From Lophius americanus (taxonomy: Eukaryota > Chordata > Actinopteri > Lophiiformes > Lophiidae), in contig JBBDHG010000008.1 in assembly GCA_037951165.1 (NCBI GenBank), forward strand, positions 9,679,501-9,743,500: a stretch of 64,000 nt of DNA, written 5' to 3'. Below the pieces are notes generated by a model. The model made no database searches and was not told the origin of the DNA. It saw only the letters and a program-made list of their open reading frames with translations. Every line of letters starts with the position of its first letter. The stretch's first letter is position 1. Below, piece by piece: positions 48,616 to 58,452 of this stretch. The translations under genes were made by a program, and so were the position numbers.

Positions 48616-51159
48616 TGGCTGTATGGCTTTTATTTAATCGACAGACTTTTGCAGAGTAGTTTCCATCATTTGAAGAAATCTCTTGATTTAATTCTCTCTT
48701 ATTACAAGACTCCTAGCGAAGGAATAAACTTTACATCCACATTGATTTCTTTAATTCGACTTTGACTTTTAAAGCTCAGCGCTGATTTTCTTTCTAGACC
48801 TCGGTGAACATTACAGGTTTGATGGTAATAGCGATGTTTAGCTTCCATCTACAGCCTCCCATGCAGGCCGGCCTCTGCGGTTTTAATCCCCACATCGAAG
48901 TGGTCCGGGATAGCCGGATCAATATCCAATTGATTTGACCAGATTGCAGCGCCAGTCGACTGGGCTAATATCCATGGCTCTTAATACAGTGATCAGAGAC
49001 AATCGTTGGGCTCTGAGCTGCTGGCAGGAACCCAAGCTGCTCCCACTGAGAGATACTGCAGCTTGTGTCTGAAGGCTGCACTGAGCCGACGACGGCAGCA
49101 GCTTTCAATATATGTCTAGCAGACCGAACTTTGCCTGAACTTCATCCTGTTTCAAACTCCACTCAACACTTTCAGACGGACAGCTGGCTAGAAGAACCAG
49201 TCAGCTACTCGGTAAACCTTTAAACTTCAGTTACTACAGCTAGAGTTTTCATGGTTTAATTTACCAGGCCTGTATCCCACACGATAATCCAGCTAAATAT
49301 GCTGGATTATTCTGCTTTACCGCTGCAGTCGTGTTAATCATAATAATAATAATAATAATAATTATGCATTTCATTCATAATGCACTTTACATTTGGATCA
49401 AATCTCAAAGTGCTACAAAGTAAAAGCAGATAAAAGCATCAATACAAAATAAAATAATAACTATATAAAAACCTTTCCAAAAAGAAGCAATGTTAATTGA
49501 AGTTATATGTTCTGCTAAAAAGGAAAGTTTTAAGTCCTTTTTTTAAATGTGTCAGTCGTCTGTGGAGCCCTCAGATGGTCAGGGAGGGCATTCCACAGAC
49601 GAGGGGCAGCAGAACAGAAGGCCCGATCACCCATGGTGCTGAGCTTAGTCCGGGGAAGGAGGAGGCGGTATGAGTGGGTAGAACGGAGGGATCATGTTGA
49701 AGTCAGTGGGGTGAGTAGTTCTTTTAGGTAAGGGGGTGCGATACCATGGATGCACTGGTGAGTGAGGAGAGAGATCTTATAATCAATCCTGGTGGAGATG
49801 GGAAACCAATGAAGGGAATGAAGAACGGAGGTGATGTGTTCGTGTTTACGAACTCTCATCAGGATCCTTGCAGCACTGTTTTGAACATACTGTAGTCTTT
49901 GAAGACTTTTATCAGGGATCCCGATGAGAAGTGAGTTACAGTAATCCAGTCTGGAGGAGACGAACTCGTGAACTTTTCAGCATCACTCAAGGGGAGTGAA
50001 GAACGGAGTTTGGGAATATTTCTGAGATGATGAAAGGACATCTTGCAGATCTGTTTGATGTGGGATTCAAAAGTGAGTTGAGGGTCAAATCTTACACCGA
50101 GGTTGGTGACTGATGAAGAGAGGGGAATGTCGTGACCAGAGAAGGTAATACTGGTTATGTGTTAACACGGTCAGCTATTCTTATTTCGCCTTAGTTTTTA
50201 GTGAAATTATCATAATGATCATTTGATAGACATCATGAACTAAATGTCATCATGTTTTGTCACAATAATCCTGTTATTTTGTCAAATTTCAGTAAACATA
50301 CCCACTGAGCGCTTTAGCCTTAATTTAGTCAAAGAAAACCCACGGTATTTTAGTTTAGTTTTAGGTTATAAAACGTATTGACATTTTAGCCTTTTCTAAG
50401 ACATCAGGTTGTTATTAACATTTCAGTAAATCAAGTCAGGCACAAAATTAGTTTCTTTCTTGTAATTGTTCTTTCAATTTTCACTTATTTCACATAAAAC
50501 CTACTGCTCTGGGATATTTTAGTGTCTCCAGCGGGACCTGAGGCAAAACTGTTTTCAATCGGTTTTCAGTTTGTTGCATTGCTAAATTAATTTGATATTG
50601 ACAGAATATGCAGCTGCTTTGAATTTAAATGTGAAAAATGACAATGGGATATAAATACTTTTATGTATTCTGATACTTAAATTTTAATCTGCCTTTGGAT
50701 TACCTCCAGTTCCAGCCGATGTCATCACCTAGTTTTATAATAAGCCACACAAACACGCACGCACACACATACACACTTATTACCTTGAGTTTCTGTATTT
50801 TTCCTGCCAGTGAGGAGTGAGTGCCAACATGTTGGAAGAGAGACGGTTTAAAGCGAATCCTAAGGTTGGCTTTTTGCCGGTCGCAGTGTTTCTGATGGAC
50901 ATAGAAAAACAAATAAATCATCTATTCAAATTCCTCACTGCAACACAATTAAGACATCTTAGCAGAAAACATGAAATGTATGTTCAAGGAGGGTGTTTGC
51001 TAAACCGCTGTCAGTGTGAGATACTCACTGCGTCCTTCTCTGGGTTGCACACTTTCACCCACATGATGTGGTCCAATAACCAGTCAATGGGTTTGTCTTT
51101 GTAGAACATCAACATGAACTCCACAATGAGCGACAGGTCCAAAGACTTAAACATCTTTC
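34496..51159 (-). CDS. mgat4b: GnT-IVb, 3' part (last 245 residues, seven exons)
   Basis: Alpha-1,3-mannosyl-glycoprotein 4-beta-N-acetylglucosaminyltransferase B (CAZy GT54), a Golgi enzyme that adds the beta-1,4 GlcNAc branch to the alpha-1,3 mannose arm of N-glycans. Seven exons with GT-AG borders and matching phases give 245 C-terminal residues. The first two finish the catalytic domain (SLDLSLIVEF, PIDWLLDH, WVKVCNPEKDA, HVGTHSSLAGKIQKLK); the rest form the C-terminal lectin-like domain. The segments KTYQHFTLEKAY, FRSGNIEHP-type and NTSVEVLPFD agree with MGAT4B and differ clearly from MGAT4A, hence paralogue B. The membrane anchor and most of the catalytic domain, including the upstream acidic metal-binding motif, are not in the visible exons. 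The gene lies upstream of canx on the same strand, as expected from the human 5q35 neighbourhood. Confidence 0.93.
35330..35395 (-). repeat. LINE 3' tail (L2-type), minus orientation
   Basis: A GATAA-type microsatellite is followed by CCTTTATTAGTCCCACAATA and GGAAATTGCAG, the inverse of the tail at 26851 and 56268. It lies in the last mgat4b intron. Confidence 0.65.
36330..36575. mobile_element. Truncated Tc1-like element
   Basis: It begins with a terminal-repeat-like sequence (CAATCGCCATAATATTATAA), then TGCATAATATTGTG, and later GACACCTTTCTATCGGAAGC. These words appear in the same order in the element at 51664-52531. The middle and the right end are missing, so this is an internally deleted remnant. 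Confidence 0.65.
37511..37623 (-). CDS. mgat4b: mgat4b exon: lectin-like domain end
   Basis: Acceptor CTTACAG|GA; donor GAG|GTGAGA. 37 codons, TFQNGISEGEVDPTFGPLEA then VVTDSPVWVILSE, aligning throughout with MGAT4B. Confidence 0.95.
39515..39870. mobile_element. MITE-like DNA transposon remnant
   Basis: The words GTTTACATGGACAGCC, GCATGTAAACACCCCG and TGCATGTAAATGCC recur in both orientations along with ATTCCGATT-like blocks. This composition is typical of a widespread type of fish non-autonomous element. Family and exact ends are not determined; a long minus-strand open frame here is taken as chance. Confidence 0.5.
41320..41590 (+). pseudogene. RTE/Rex3-like LINE end
   Basis: Plus-strand words in order, GGAGAGATTACGTGTCTGGC, CTGGGAACACCTCTGGATTC and GGGAGGGATGTCTGGAATCC, correspond to the end of the Rex3-type reverse-transcriptase ORF common in fish. 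The frame is broken. It is inserted in an mgat4b intron, antisense to the gene. Confidence 0.65.
42456..42543 (-). CDS. mgat4b: mgat4b exon: variable part of lectin-like domain
   Basis: Acceptor TTCTAG|AAT; donor ATAG|GTGAGT. Encodes NIQAEKEALTEGREK then RTEDGFIRIG. It is less conserved than its neighbours, but KEAL-EGR and DG-I-IG align with mammalian MGAT4B, and both phases match the flanking exons. Confidence 0.85.
42544..44869 (-). other. mgat4b intron, little recognised
   Basis: It holds a (GT)n run near 42991-43005 and a (TTC)n run at 43483-43500. No other feature is seen. Confidence 0.55.
44870..44948 (-). CDS. mgat4b: mgat4b exon: lectin-like domain
   Basis: Acceptor TTCAAG|G; donor GAC|GTGAGT. 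26 codons, YFLRSGNIEHPGDK then LFNTSVEVLPFD. The NTS sequon matches the mammalian protein. Confidence 0.95.
45640..46050. repeat. Degenerate 72-bp tandem repeat beside mgat4b donor
   Basis: Units begin with TATCCTCTGGAACC or a close variant at 45707, 45780 and 45852 (72-73 bp apart), and again at 45974 after an insertion of about 50 bp. Shared later words include TCTCTGGTAG/TCTCTGGTGC and ATGTAAGGCCT. The last unit ends within about 15 bp of the splice donor at 46056-46057. Confidence 0.75.
46058..46251 (-). CDS. mgat4b: mgat4b exon: linker and start of lectin-like domain
   Basis: Acceptor TTCCAG|GAT; donor AG|GTTGGT. Encodes DKDFGKQTLHKGHANPLAEV, then KTYQHFTLEKAYLGEDFFWAF and GDFIRIRFF. 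The donor GTTGGT is a weak form, and a tandem repeat array begins right behind it. Confidence 0.95.
46580..46735. repeat. AT-rich palindromic repeat
   Basis: Almost pure A/T. ATATAACATATTATTGTTAT recurs as ATATAACATATTATGTTATA within 60 bp, and many blocks are self-complementary, so hairpin or cruciform folding is likely. Confidence 0.7.
48549..48614. repeat. (TA)n microsatellite, 33 units
   Basis: Uninterrupted TA dinucleotides for about 66 bp. Confidence 0.95.
49336..50155 (-). pseudogene. L2-type LINE fragment, reverse transcriptase end
   Basis: On the minus strand, about 50100 downward, frames resemble the end of a fish L2-like reverse transcriptase: LGVRFDPQLTFESHIKQICK, then MSFHHLRNIPKLRSSLPLSD. 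A long degenerate stretch follows, then a 3' tail ending in an (AAT)n run at 49342-49362. Stops and frameshifts make it inactive, and it is truncated at its 5' end. The tail is shared with 5321-5382. Confidence 0.8.
50784..50891 (-). CDS. mgat4b: mgat4b exon: end of catalytic domain
   Basis: Acceptor CATCAG|AAA; donor AAG|GTAATA. Exactly 36 codons, KHCDRQKANLRIRFKPSLFQ then HVGTHSSLAGKIQKLK, almost identical to mammalian MGAT4B. The intron before it is only 137 nt. Confidence 0.95.
51029..51159 (-). CDS. mgat4b: mgat4b exon: catalytic domain
   Basis: Acceptor CAACAG|GA; donor GCA|GTGAGT. Encodes KMFKSLDLSLIVEF through DWLLDHIMWVKVCNPEKDA, 43 codons after a split Gly codon. It is the most upstream exon recognised. 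Confidence 0.93.
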
Positions 51160-51663
51160 CTGTTGGAGAGGAAGAGGATGCATTGAGTTGGATAAAATGT
51201 CAATAAGACAATGCTGATGCTCTTCAGAGGAACACATTTGCATTTCTAAAATGACCAGAATATTAGTAAATTAAGATTTGTTTATGGAAAAATAAAACAT
51301 TAAGATTTTTAATGGGGACTTTCTGCTTTCTTATCCTCAGCATGGTAGGGGGGGTTTAAGAATGGGCTCCACCGATCTGGTTTGTATGTCAAAAATTGTT
51401 TTATTGTTTGGGGAGTCTTTTGAATCCATTTTTTCTTTTTTCTTGTCGCAAGTCTGATGCGGTGAGCTGGGATTTACCTCAGATGAGCTTTTCCGAGGCA
51501 TAACTGAAAATGGTTATATTACTCTATATAATATTTCTTTCCAGGATTTACTATATCTACAAATCTCCCTTGTAAATGAAAAGGTACCTTTGGATATATT
51601 GGGCACTTTACTAATTTATTTATACTTGTACATTTCAATGGCCAGTCCATTTCCAAGACCACT

Positions 51664-52531
51664 ACACACCAACCAGCAATAGTATGAAAACCAGCTGCCT
51701 AATATTGTGTAGGTGCCCTATTAGACACCAAAACTCTGAAAGTTCTGAAAATGAACTGTGTATTCTGACTCATTTCTATCAGAACCTTCCTTAACCTTTT
51801 CACCAATTTGTGCTACAGTAGTGCTTTAGTGTGGTTCTTCACCATTGGCAAGCTTTAGCTCCCCAAGCACATCAATGAGCCCATAACCCCCTCACCAGTT
51901 CTCCCTTAGACCTCTTTTGGTACAGCCTGACCACCGCAGAGCAGGAACACTCAAAAAGACCTGCATTCACTGACCCAGGCATCTAGATTTTCTTGCTCAT
52001 TTCCCCAACTGGGGGCGGGACGGTGGCTCAGTGGTTAGATCTGCTGCCACACAGCAAGAAGGTACCAGGTTCAAATCCACATCTGCCGGCCTTTCTGTGC
52101 AGAGATTACCTTTTCTACCTGTGTCTTTATGGGTTTCTCCAGGAAATCCTTCTTCCTCCTACAGTCCAAAAACATCTGATACAGGTGAATGGGTGTCACT
52201 AAAAATTGCCCATGGGAGTAAGTGTGACTGTAAGTGTGTGTGGTTGGATGTCTCTATGTGTCTGCCCTGCTAGAACAGGCGAACTGTCCAGCGTGTATCC
52301 CGCCTCTCGCCCGATGTATTCTGGGATAGGCTCCAGCACCCCGTGGCCCTGAACAGGATAAGCGGTAGATAATGAATGAATGAATTTTCCCAACTGCTTC
52401 CAAGAAATCATCTTCAAGGACTAAATGTTCACTTGCTGCCTAATATATATATCGGTGTCAACGTAACATGATAACCAATGTCATTCTGAATTCACCTGTA
52501 AGTGGTTATAATGTTATGGCTAATCAGTGGT
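51664..52531. mobile_element. Tc1-like element interrupted by a SINE
   Basis: The left end CACACCAACCAGCAATAGTA and the inverted right end CCACTGATTAGCCATAACAT are diverged terminal repeats. Between them are words of the same element as 36330-36575 (TGCCTAATATTGTGTAGGT, TTCTATCAGAACCTTC) plus CATCAATGAGCCC. Its own sequence resumes after the SINE with TTCACTTGCTGCCTAATATA. Coding capacity is lost. Confidence 0.75.
52011..52385 (+). mobile_element. tRNA-headed SINE (Mermaid/DANA-like)
   Basis: The head has RNA polymerase III boxes: A box near 52024-52040 (TGGCTCAGTGGTTAGA) and B box near 52070-52080 (GGTTCAAATCC). The body contains TACAGTCCAAAAACATC and GGGATAGGCTCCAGC, typical of this fish SINE, and ends in an AATG-type tail. 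Near-perfect 10-bp target duplications flank it: TTCCCCAACT at 52001-52010 and TTTCCCAACT at 52386-52395. The family name is from memory. Confidence 0.85.
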
Positions 52532-55404
52532 ATTATTGGCTGACAACTGAGCTCTTTCCTAAATTATACTTAAGTAATAACTTGTTACCTAAAATGAAAT
52601 TTGTCATTAGACGATCACACGTCTAGTCAGATTGTCAAATATTTTTACTTTTGGAACAGCTTTCCATTCATACGATATGAAAAACACTAATCAGGGATAC
52701 GAGTATTTCATGATTGTATTTTATGCCGACTAACTGAGGAGTAGTCTTTTTGTTTTTTCCTGACAATACTTTACTAATGGTACTATTACTAAATGCAAGT
52801 AAACACTGATGCTAGTAATAGTTATACATCCCTTTTTGGATAGCATGAATTGATCTCAAACTCTCCAGGTTGTAAACTGAATCCATTGAAGCAGAACCTG
52901 AAGCGCCGTATTTGGATGGTTGATAGTGAAATGCCCCTCTCCATCCATCTACATCCATGTTTGAATTCAAAGGCTTCTTTAACCTCTGATATGTTGTTGT
53001 GTGATGTACCAGATCAAAAGACATTCAAATCCTTTAGTGTGGCTCATAAACACTGATCATGAGGACATGAACCAGGCTTTTATGGCAGGAAGTGTAGATT
53101 GAACATCTTTCAAATGTAAGTCATTTTCAGTCTAACTGCTGAATCCAGAGTCGGGTTTAACCGCGAGACGAAAAGACCGTCTCAATGGACTGAAAAAACG
53201 GCAAGGGTGGAATGAAAGGCCAGCAGGAAGTTCTTTTTACTCTGCCGTGATCTGTTTGGACGTCTCTATCTCTGAAGGGCCGGTTGTGCGACGAGGCAAC
53301 AGAAAAGAAAACCCCTGAAGATGCAAATGAAGCCGGACTGAGGCTAAACTTAGCAAATGCAGAAAAACAAATTTGAGCAGTTGAATTTCAGTGTGTCCCT
53401 GCAGCGCTGCTGCTGTCTCCTCCATCTGATTTAATTCAGTGAGTCAGCTTCATTCGGATGAATTTATTAAAGCAGCCTCTGCTCGCAAACCACTTGAGGT
53501 CGCAGAGGATTCATCGGGTCAAAAACGATGACCGGAGGGAGGACGAGGCCGAGGAGGAAGGATGATTCTCAGAAACATTAATGTGCATAAATCAACATCG
53601 TCTAGCACAGAGACGGGACTCCTGCTGAGTTTATCTCTGTCTGTATTTACCTCCATCTCTCTTAAAGTCACTCCTCTCTCTCCCTTTCACAATCTCCCTC
53701 TATCATCCCTAGACCAAATAGAGTTAATACACACTGGCAATAGAGCTTTTATGACAAGGAAAGTGACGAAAACAACAACGAAATGTTGTACGAGGAGGAT
53801 GATGTGCAATTTAACTTCATTTAGAAAACATTAGAACACAATCCAAGAACAATCCAGGGAATAATAAATAGAGGAATAAATGAGTGAATGTTGTTCATAT
53901 GCAACTCAGGGAGAGGAGGAGATAAGGAGCAGGGGAGGAGGAGGAGGGGCGTAGCCATGTTAATTCATGTCTCCACTTCTGGACAGGGAAAATGAGATGA
54001 GGTGAGAAAGTAAGTGTGTTCACGCTTTCAAGTGAGGATCTATTACACTTTGAAGGTGAATTCTTTTTCAGCCTCGCCTCTTCAATAAGCATCTCAAAAT
54101 GAAGGTTGGAATTACAGTGAAAGTCCGAAGGATGCTAGTGCCTCTCCCTAGTCTGATAGTTCAGACTAGTCTGATATGAGACGGTCCTCCCAAGTGGAAA
54201 ACTACATTAACTCATCTCGCAAATGCTAAAAGATGAAATCCACCACCTCATTGTTCTCATCCAGAGAAGGATAACGGTGATGGGGGTGCATCCAAAAAGG
54301 ATTGTTTGCATATCAAAGTCCCTGCAAAAATTCAATATATTTCTGAGACAGGGGCTGGATGCATAGTGAAAAGAGTTAAAAGGATTATTGTTACAGTCAT
54401 GTGGTCATGACATACGAGTTAGTCGTGTGTTTTCCACTGTTAAATGTGATCGAATCTTGCAAGCGTCTTTTTTCAATCTAATGATGGAATGCTTTTTAAC
54501 AACTTGCGGGCATATTTACACCTTTCTAGCAGGTTTTTTTTTACCAACAGATTTTGGGAACATCTCTAAGGATGTGAAACACCAAGCGTTACAGGTCAGC
54601 ACGGGATAAGGTTGTTTAATGCATTATCTACTCAGATCCTGAGTTGCTTCACAGCAACCCAGAGTTAGGAGCAGAATGCTCCTAAATAACCCAACAATAT
54701 GGGGGCTGTAAACAAAAATGACTCGATACACCATTAAGCGTAATCTCAGTCTCTCATCTCCCCAAATTTCCAAATAAATTTGAAAGACGTCATTTACGGC
54801 CTGAAATACTCACTATAGTATCTAAGCTGAAGCATTAGGGGAACAGTGTAAAAACTTTCACTGTAAATGTTGATTAATAACTGCCCGCATACTCACCTGC
54901 AAAGTACTGGATACGATTTTAGAAAACTAAATCTAAGTCTCTTTCGAAAAAAAAAAAAAAATTTACCAAATTTAAGGACATGATCTTGAGGAAGGAATCT
55001 CAAAGATTGTGTCTTCCAAGGTCATCCATATTTTAATTTCATTACAATTAACACCACTGTACCTGACTGTGCTCAGGAGCTTTAAAGCGATTTCTCACGC
55101 CTTCAGGTGGCTCAAAAAGGAGCTGATCGGCTTTTTTAACAAACTTCAGAAGACAGGATCCCATCAGCCCTGATCACTGTTAACATGTCAGTGTTAGAAC
55201 TGATTTTGAGAATTTAAAGGTCAATATAAAAGTACTTTTTGTTTTTTCTCCTTGCTGCTTTGTTGGACTGTTGAAGACTCATCTGGTGTCCCGGCTCAAG
55301 GTTAAAGGTGACCCGAGAATCTGATGCTTGCAGAATCAGTGAGAGCTTTTGAGTTACTTCTAAAAGTGCTATTTTATCATTATTATTTAAAAAAAAAAAA
55401 GATT

Positions 55405-55659
55405 TTATGGATTGATTTTATTGCAAAGTTTTCTTATGTTTCTCCAATTAATTCTTTCTGTCTCTCCATGTTCTTTGCATCTTCCTCTGTTACACCGACC
55501 AACTTCATGTCCTCTCTCACCGCATCCACAAACCTCCTCTTTGGTCTTCCCCTTCTTGTCCTGCATTCTTCCACTAACAGTTCCCCCAATCCTCCTTTTC
55601 ACGTTTCCAAACCATCTTAATCTGGCCTCTCTTAAAATTTCTAACACACAAATGGTCAC
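55405..55659 (-). pseudogene. RTE-type LINE C-terminal fragment
   Basis: An 84-codon open frame on the minus strand contains REARLRWFGNVKRRIGG, the conserved C-terminal motif of RTE/Expander-like LINE reverse transcriptases, followed by a degraded KKGKTKEEV part. Only the end of the element is present. Confidence 0.75.
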
Positions 55660-55749
55660 AGTTGTAAAAATAACAATTACAAAACAATCTAGTATCTAAA
55701 AGCATAAAGAGATTTGAATACAAAATAACCACTTTATGTATTTCTTAGT

Positions 55750-55770
55750 GTATATATATATATATATATT
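55750..55770. repeat. (TA)n run
   Basis: Short TA run followed by a T-run, about 90 bp beyond the LINE fragment. Confidence 0.7.
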
Positions 55771-56267
55771 TTTTTTTTCATTGTTACTTATCTTATCTTA
55801 TATTTAATGAGCTGTATGAAGTCCTTTTTTGTCTTAAGGTGTTCATTACATTTTGAAACAAGTCCCTGTCAGCTGCATTTTTGAATTGAATGCAAGTTTC
55901 CCTTGAAGCTCCAGAAATGATTTGTGATGATAATAAAACTTGTATCAACAAATGCTAACCACTGAGTTTTTGAGTGAACTGTTCCTTTACATAGGGATTT
56001 GAGGTAAGAGGAAACCGGTGACAGTCATTAGATAGGATGTTTTTAACTGTTAAATAGTCTTCTCCATCACTAAATGAGCCACATTTGAAACTCAGAAATT
56101 CAGTTGCTGAGAAAATTATGGTTTGCTGAGGTAAAAACAACCTTTTCTAACTTTTCAAAAATATTTTTTGTCCTAAAATGACATCCAATCCAAACAGATC
56201 AAATGGTAAAAATGTAAAATGAACTTTACTGAGAAAGCACTTCTTCGCTTGCAAACTAAAAAGAAAG

Positions 56268-56326
56268 AGTTTGCAATTTCCCCATTGTGGGACTAATAAA
56301 GGCTATCTATCTATCTATCTATCTAA
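56268..56326 (+). repeat. LINE 3' tail with (TATC)n end
   Basis: TTTGCAATTTCCCCATTGTG and GGACTAATAAAGG are followed by five or six TATC units: the same L2-type tail as at 26851, in plus orientation. Confidence 0.7.
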
Positions 56327-56334
56327 ATCATCAA

Positions 56335-56575
56335 TCAGTCCTTCACACAAACATTCATCCAGCGGAGGCAGACGTTTCCATGCATGGCATCGCCGGCTCA
56401 CTGGGAGCGATATCCATTCACAAAACATTCATACACCAATGGAACGGCCATCAGGAACAACTCTTGGTAATGCTCAAGGACACTTTGACAAGCAAAATGC
56501 ATGGGCCGGGAGTCAAACTACAGGCTTTCTGATAAGTGGACGATTGCTCTACATACTGAGCTACAGCCACCTCTT
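56335..56575 (-). mobile_element. tRNA-headed SINE remnant, minus orientation
   Basis: On the minus strand the head at 56575-56500 reads GGTGGCTGTAGCTCAGTATG then TAGAGCAATCGTCC, with a B-box-like GTTTGACTCCC. The body has AAAGTGTCCTTGAGCA, typical of a common fish SINE. The fold is too degraded for a functional tRNA. Confidence 0.65.
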
Positions 56576-57349
56576 ACTTAATAATAAATCTGAGTTTTTA
56601 AGTTATAAATAGAAATGACGTAACTTTTCAGTCCAGATACATATGTAGTGTTCGGGTAAGGAGTAAGCAGGTGTAATAAAAGTATATCAATTGGGTTGAA
56701 ATCACAATCAGAATCCAAACTTTATCTAAAAACGGCAGATAGAACTATGTAAACATCATAAAAGTGATGGAAAAGAAGAAAAATGTCACATTGTTTTGTG
56801 TGTGTCCCTCATTAAGAGAGTTAAGCTCCGCCTCCTCTGCTGTACATGCCACTGTTTATTTTGTTATTGAACGTTCATTATATGAAATGTATTGTGGGTT
56901 CAAATTCAAACAAATTTGGAACTGAAGTTCAGATCTATAAAAAGTCCTTACAGGGTGTGAAGCAATAGATTCAACACTTTCAAGTTAGAGTATTATTATT
57001 AATATTGTTATGATTACACTTGATGTGAGGGTATCTCGCTCTAGAGCCGGATGATGTTGGACTTTGTTCATCCGTGTTCGCTTTCCAACACAGTTTTGGT
57101 TTTTAAAAAGAAGAAAGACTGTGTGGGGAAGGGACAGCAGCAGAAGGGACACTCACTCCTCCATTAACTTCACTGTCACAACACCCATGATGCAACAGTT
57201 TCATTGCATACCAGGAGAACCTCATCAAAGGATTTTATGAAGCTGAAACATTTTTTTCAACGATGAAATCTGGTGCCCTTATGGTCAGAAGTCTTTAAAA
57301 TTAGATTATATGAATACATTATATATAAAATCAGATTGTTCTGTGATCA

Positions 57350-57390
57350 GTGTGTGTGTGTGCGTCTGTGTGTGCGTGTGTGTGTGCTTG
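57350..57390. repeat. (TG)n-rich microsatellite
   Basis: Interrupted TG dinucleotide repeat with TGCG variants. Confidence 0.75.
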
Positions 57391-58081
57391 TATGTCTCGT
57401 AGGGATTCCACCAGCAGAAGGAATATAACAGATAATATCATAATTGATTGTTTTTCTGCTGTAGTTAGCAAAAATCAATAATTCACACTTAAAATGTTTA
57501 ATTCTCTTGATGGAAGAGGCGACGCCTCAAGCAGATGGTCGAGACAGAGTGAGCTTTGATTCTCAGAAAGTAAACACTGATGTTTTACCTCATTACTGAA
57601 AAACATGAAGTACGAATATTATAGAATATACAGTATAAAGGCCAACAACAACAGGAGAGTATACGATTTCTATTTAAGACACATATAAATAATTAAAACA
57701 TGTCAACAAGACCAAACATGGTTTTAAAATAATTTCATTTGACCTACCCGCCCAATCTACCAGATATTTACATAAAACTAATCTGCAACAGTAGATGCTT
57801 TGAGGGAAATGTTCAGATTCTCATTAGGTTTCCTCATTAGGTGATGAGAAAATATTACTGGTGAGATTTATATTCTCTAATGATGATGTAGGTAATGTCC
57901 TATAGTTGCTGTTTCAAGTTATTGCGATATTAGAAAGAGAGGGTTGACCTAAATCAAATTTAAATTTAACGATTCTTTTCCAGGTAATCAGACAAAAAAC
58001 ATCACTAAGATGGTTTAACTTTCAACTGGAATAATTATTTCCTCCTCAGAACCTTTTCAGCAATCAAACCATCCATTTGTA

Positions 58082-58452
58082 CTATCTACCCATCTACATA
58101 CCTACCTACTCATCTACGTACCTACCTACCCCTCTACGTACCTACCTACCCCTGTACGTAACTACCTACCCCTGTACGTAACTACCTAACCAACTACGTA
58201 TCTACCTACCCATCCACATACCTACATACCCATCTACATACCTATCTAACATTCTACGTACCTACCTACCTATCTACGTGCCTACCTACATAACTACATA
58301 CCTACCTACCTATGTACCTACCTACCCCTCTACATATATACCTACCAATCTACGTACCTACCTATCCCCCTACATACCTATCTAACCATCTACGTACCTA
58401 CCTACCTATCCACGTACCTACATACCCATCTACATACCTACTTCCTACCTAA
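58082..58452. repeat. (CTAC)n-derived minisatellite, 370 bp
   Basis: Roughly 20-bp units of the form CTACCTACCCATCTACGTAC repeat with many single-base changes. The array probably grew from a simple CTAC tetranucleotide. Confidence 0.85.

Larger units (their letters stand above)
46252..50783 (-). other. mgat4b intron (4.5 kb) with repeats
   Basis: It contains an AT-rich palindromic stretch (46580-46735), a long (TA)n run (48549-48614) and an L2-type LINE fragment (49336-50155). No other coding segment is recognised. Confidence 0.6.

Noticed and set aside
56500..56575. tRNA gene on the minus strand
   Set aside because: It has pol III box-like words, but it lacks a proper cloverleaf and continues into a SINE body.
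58082..58452. CRISPR-like regular repeat
   Set aside because: There are no unique spacers; the repeat is a direct CTAC-derived minisatellite in animal DNA.
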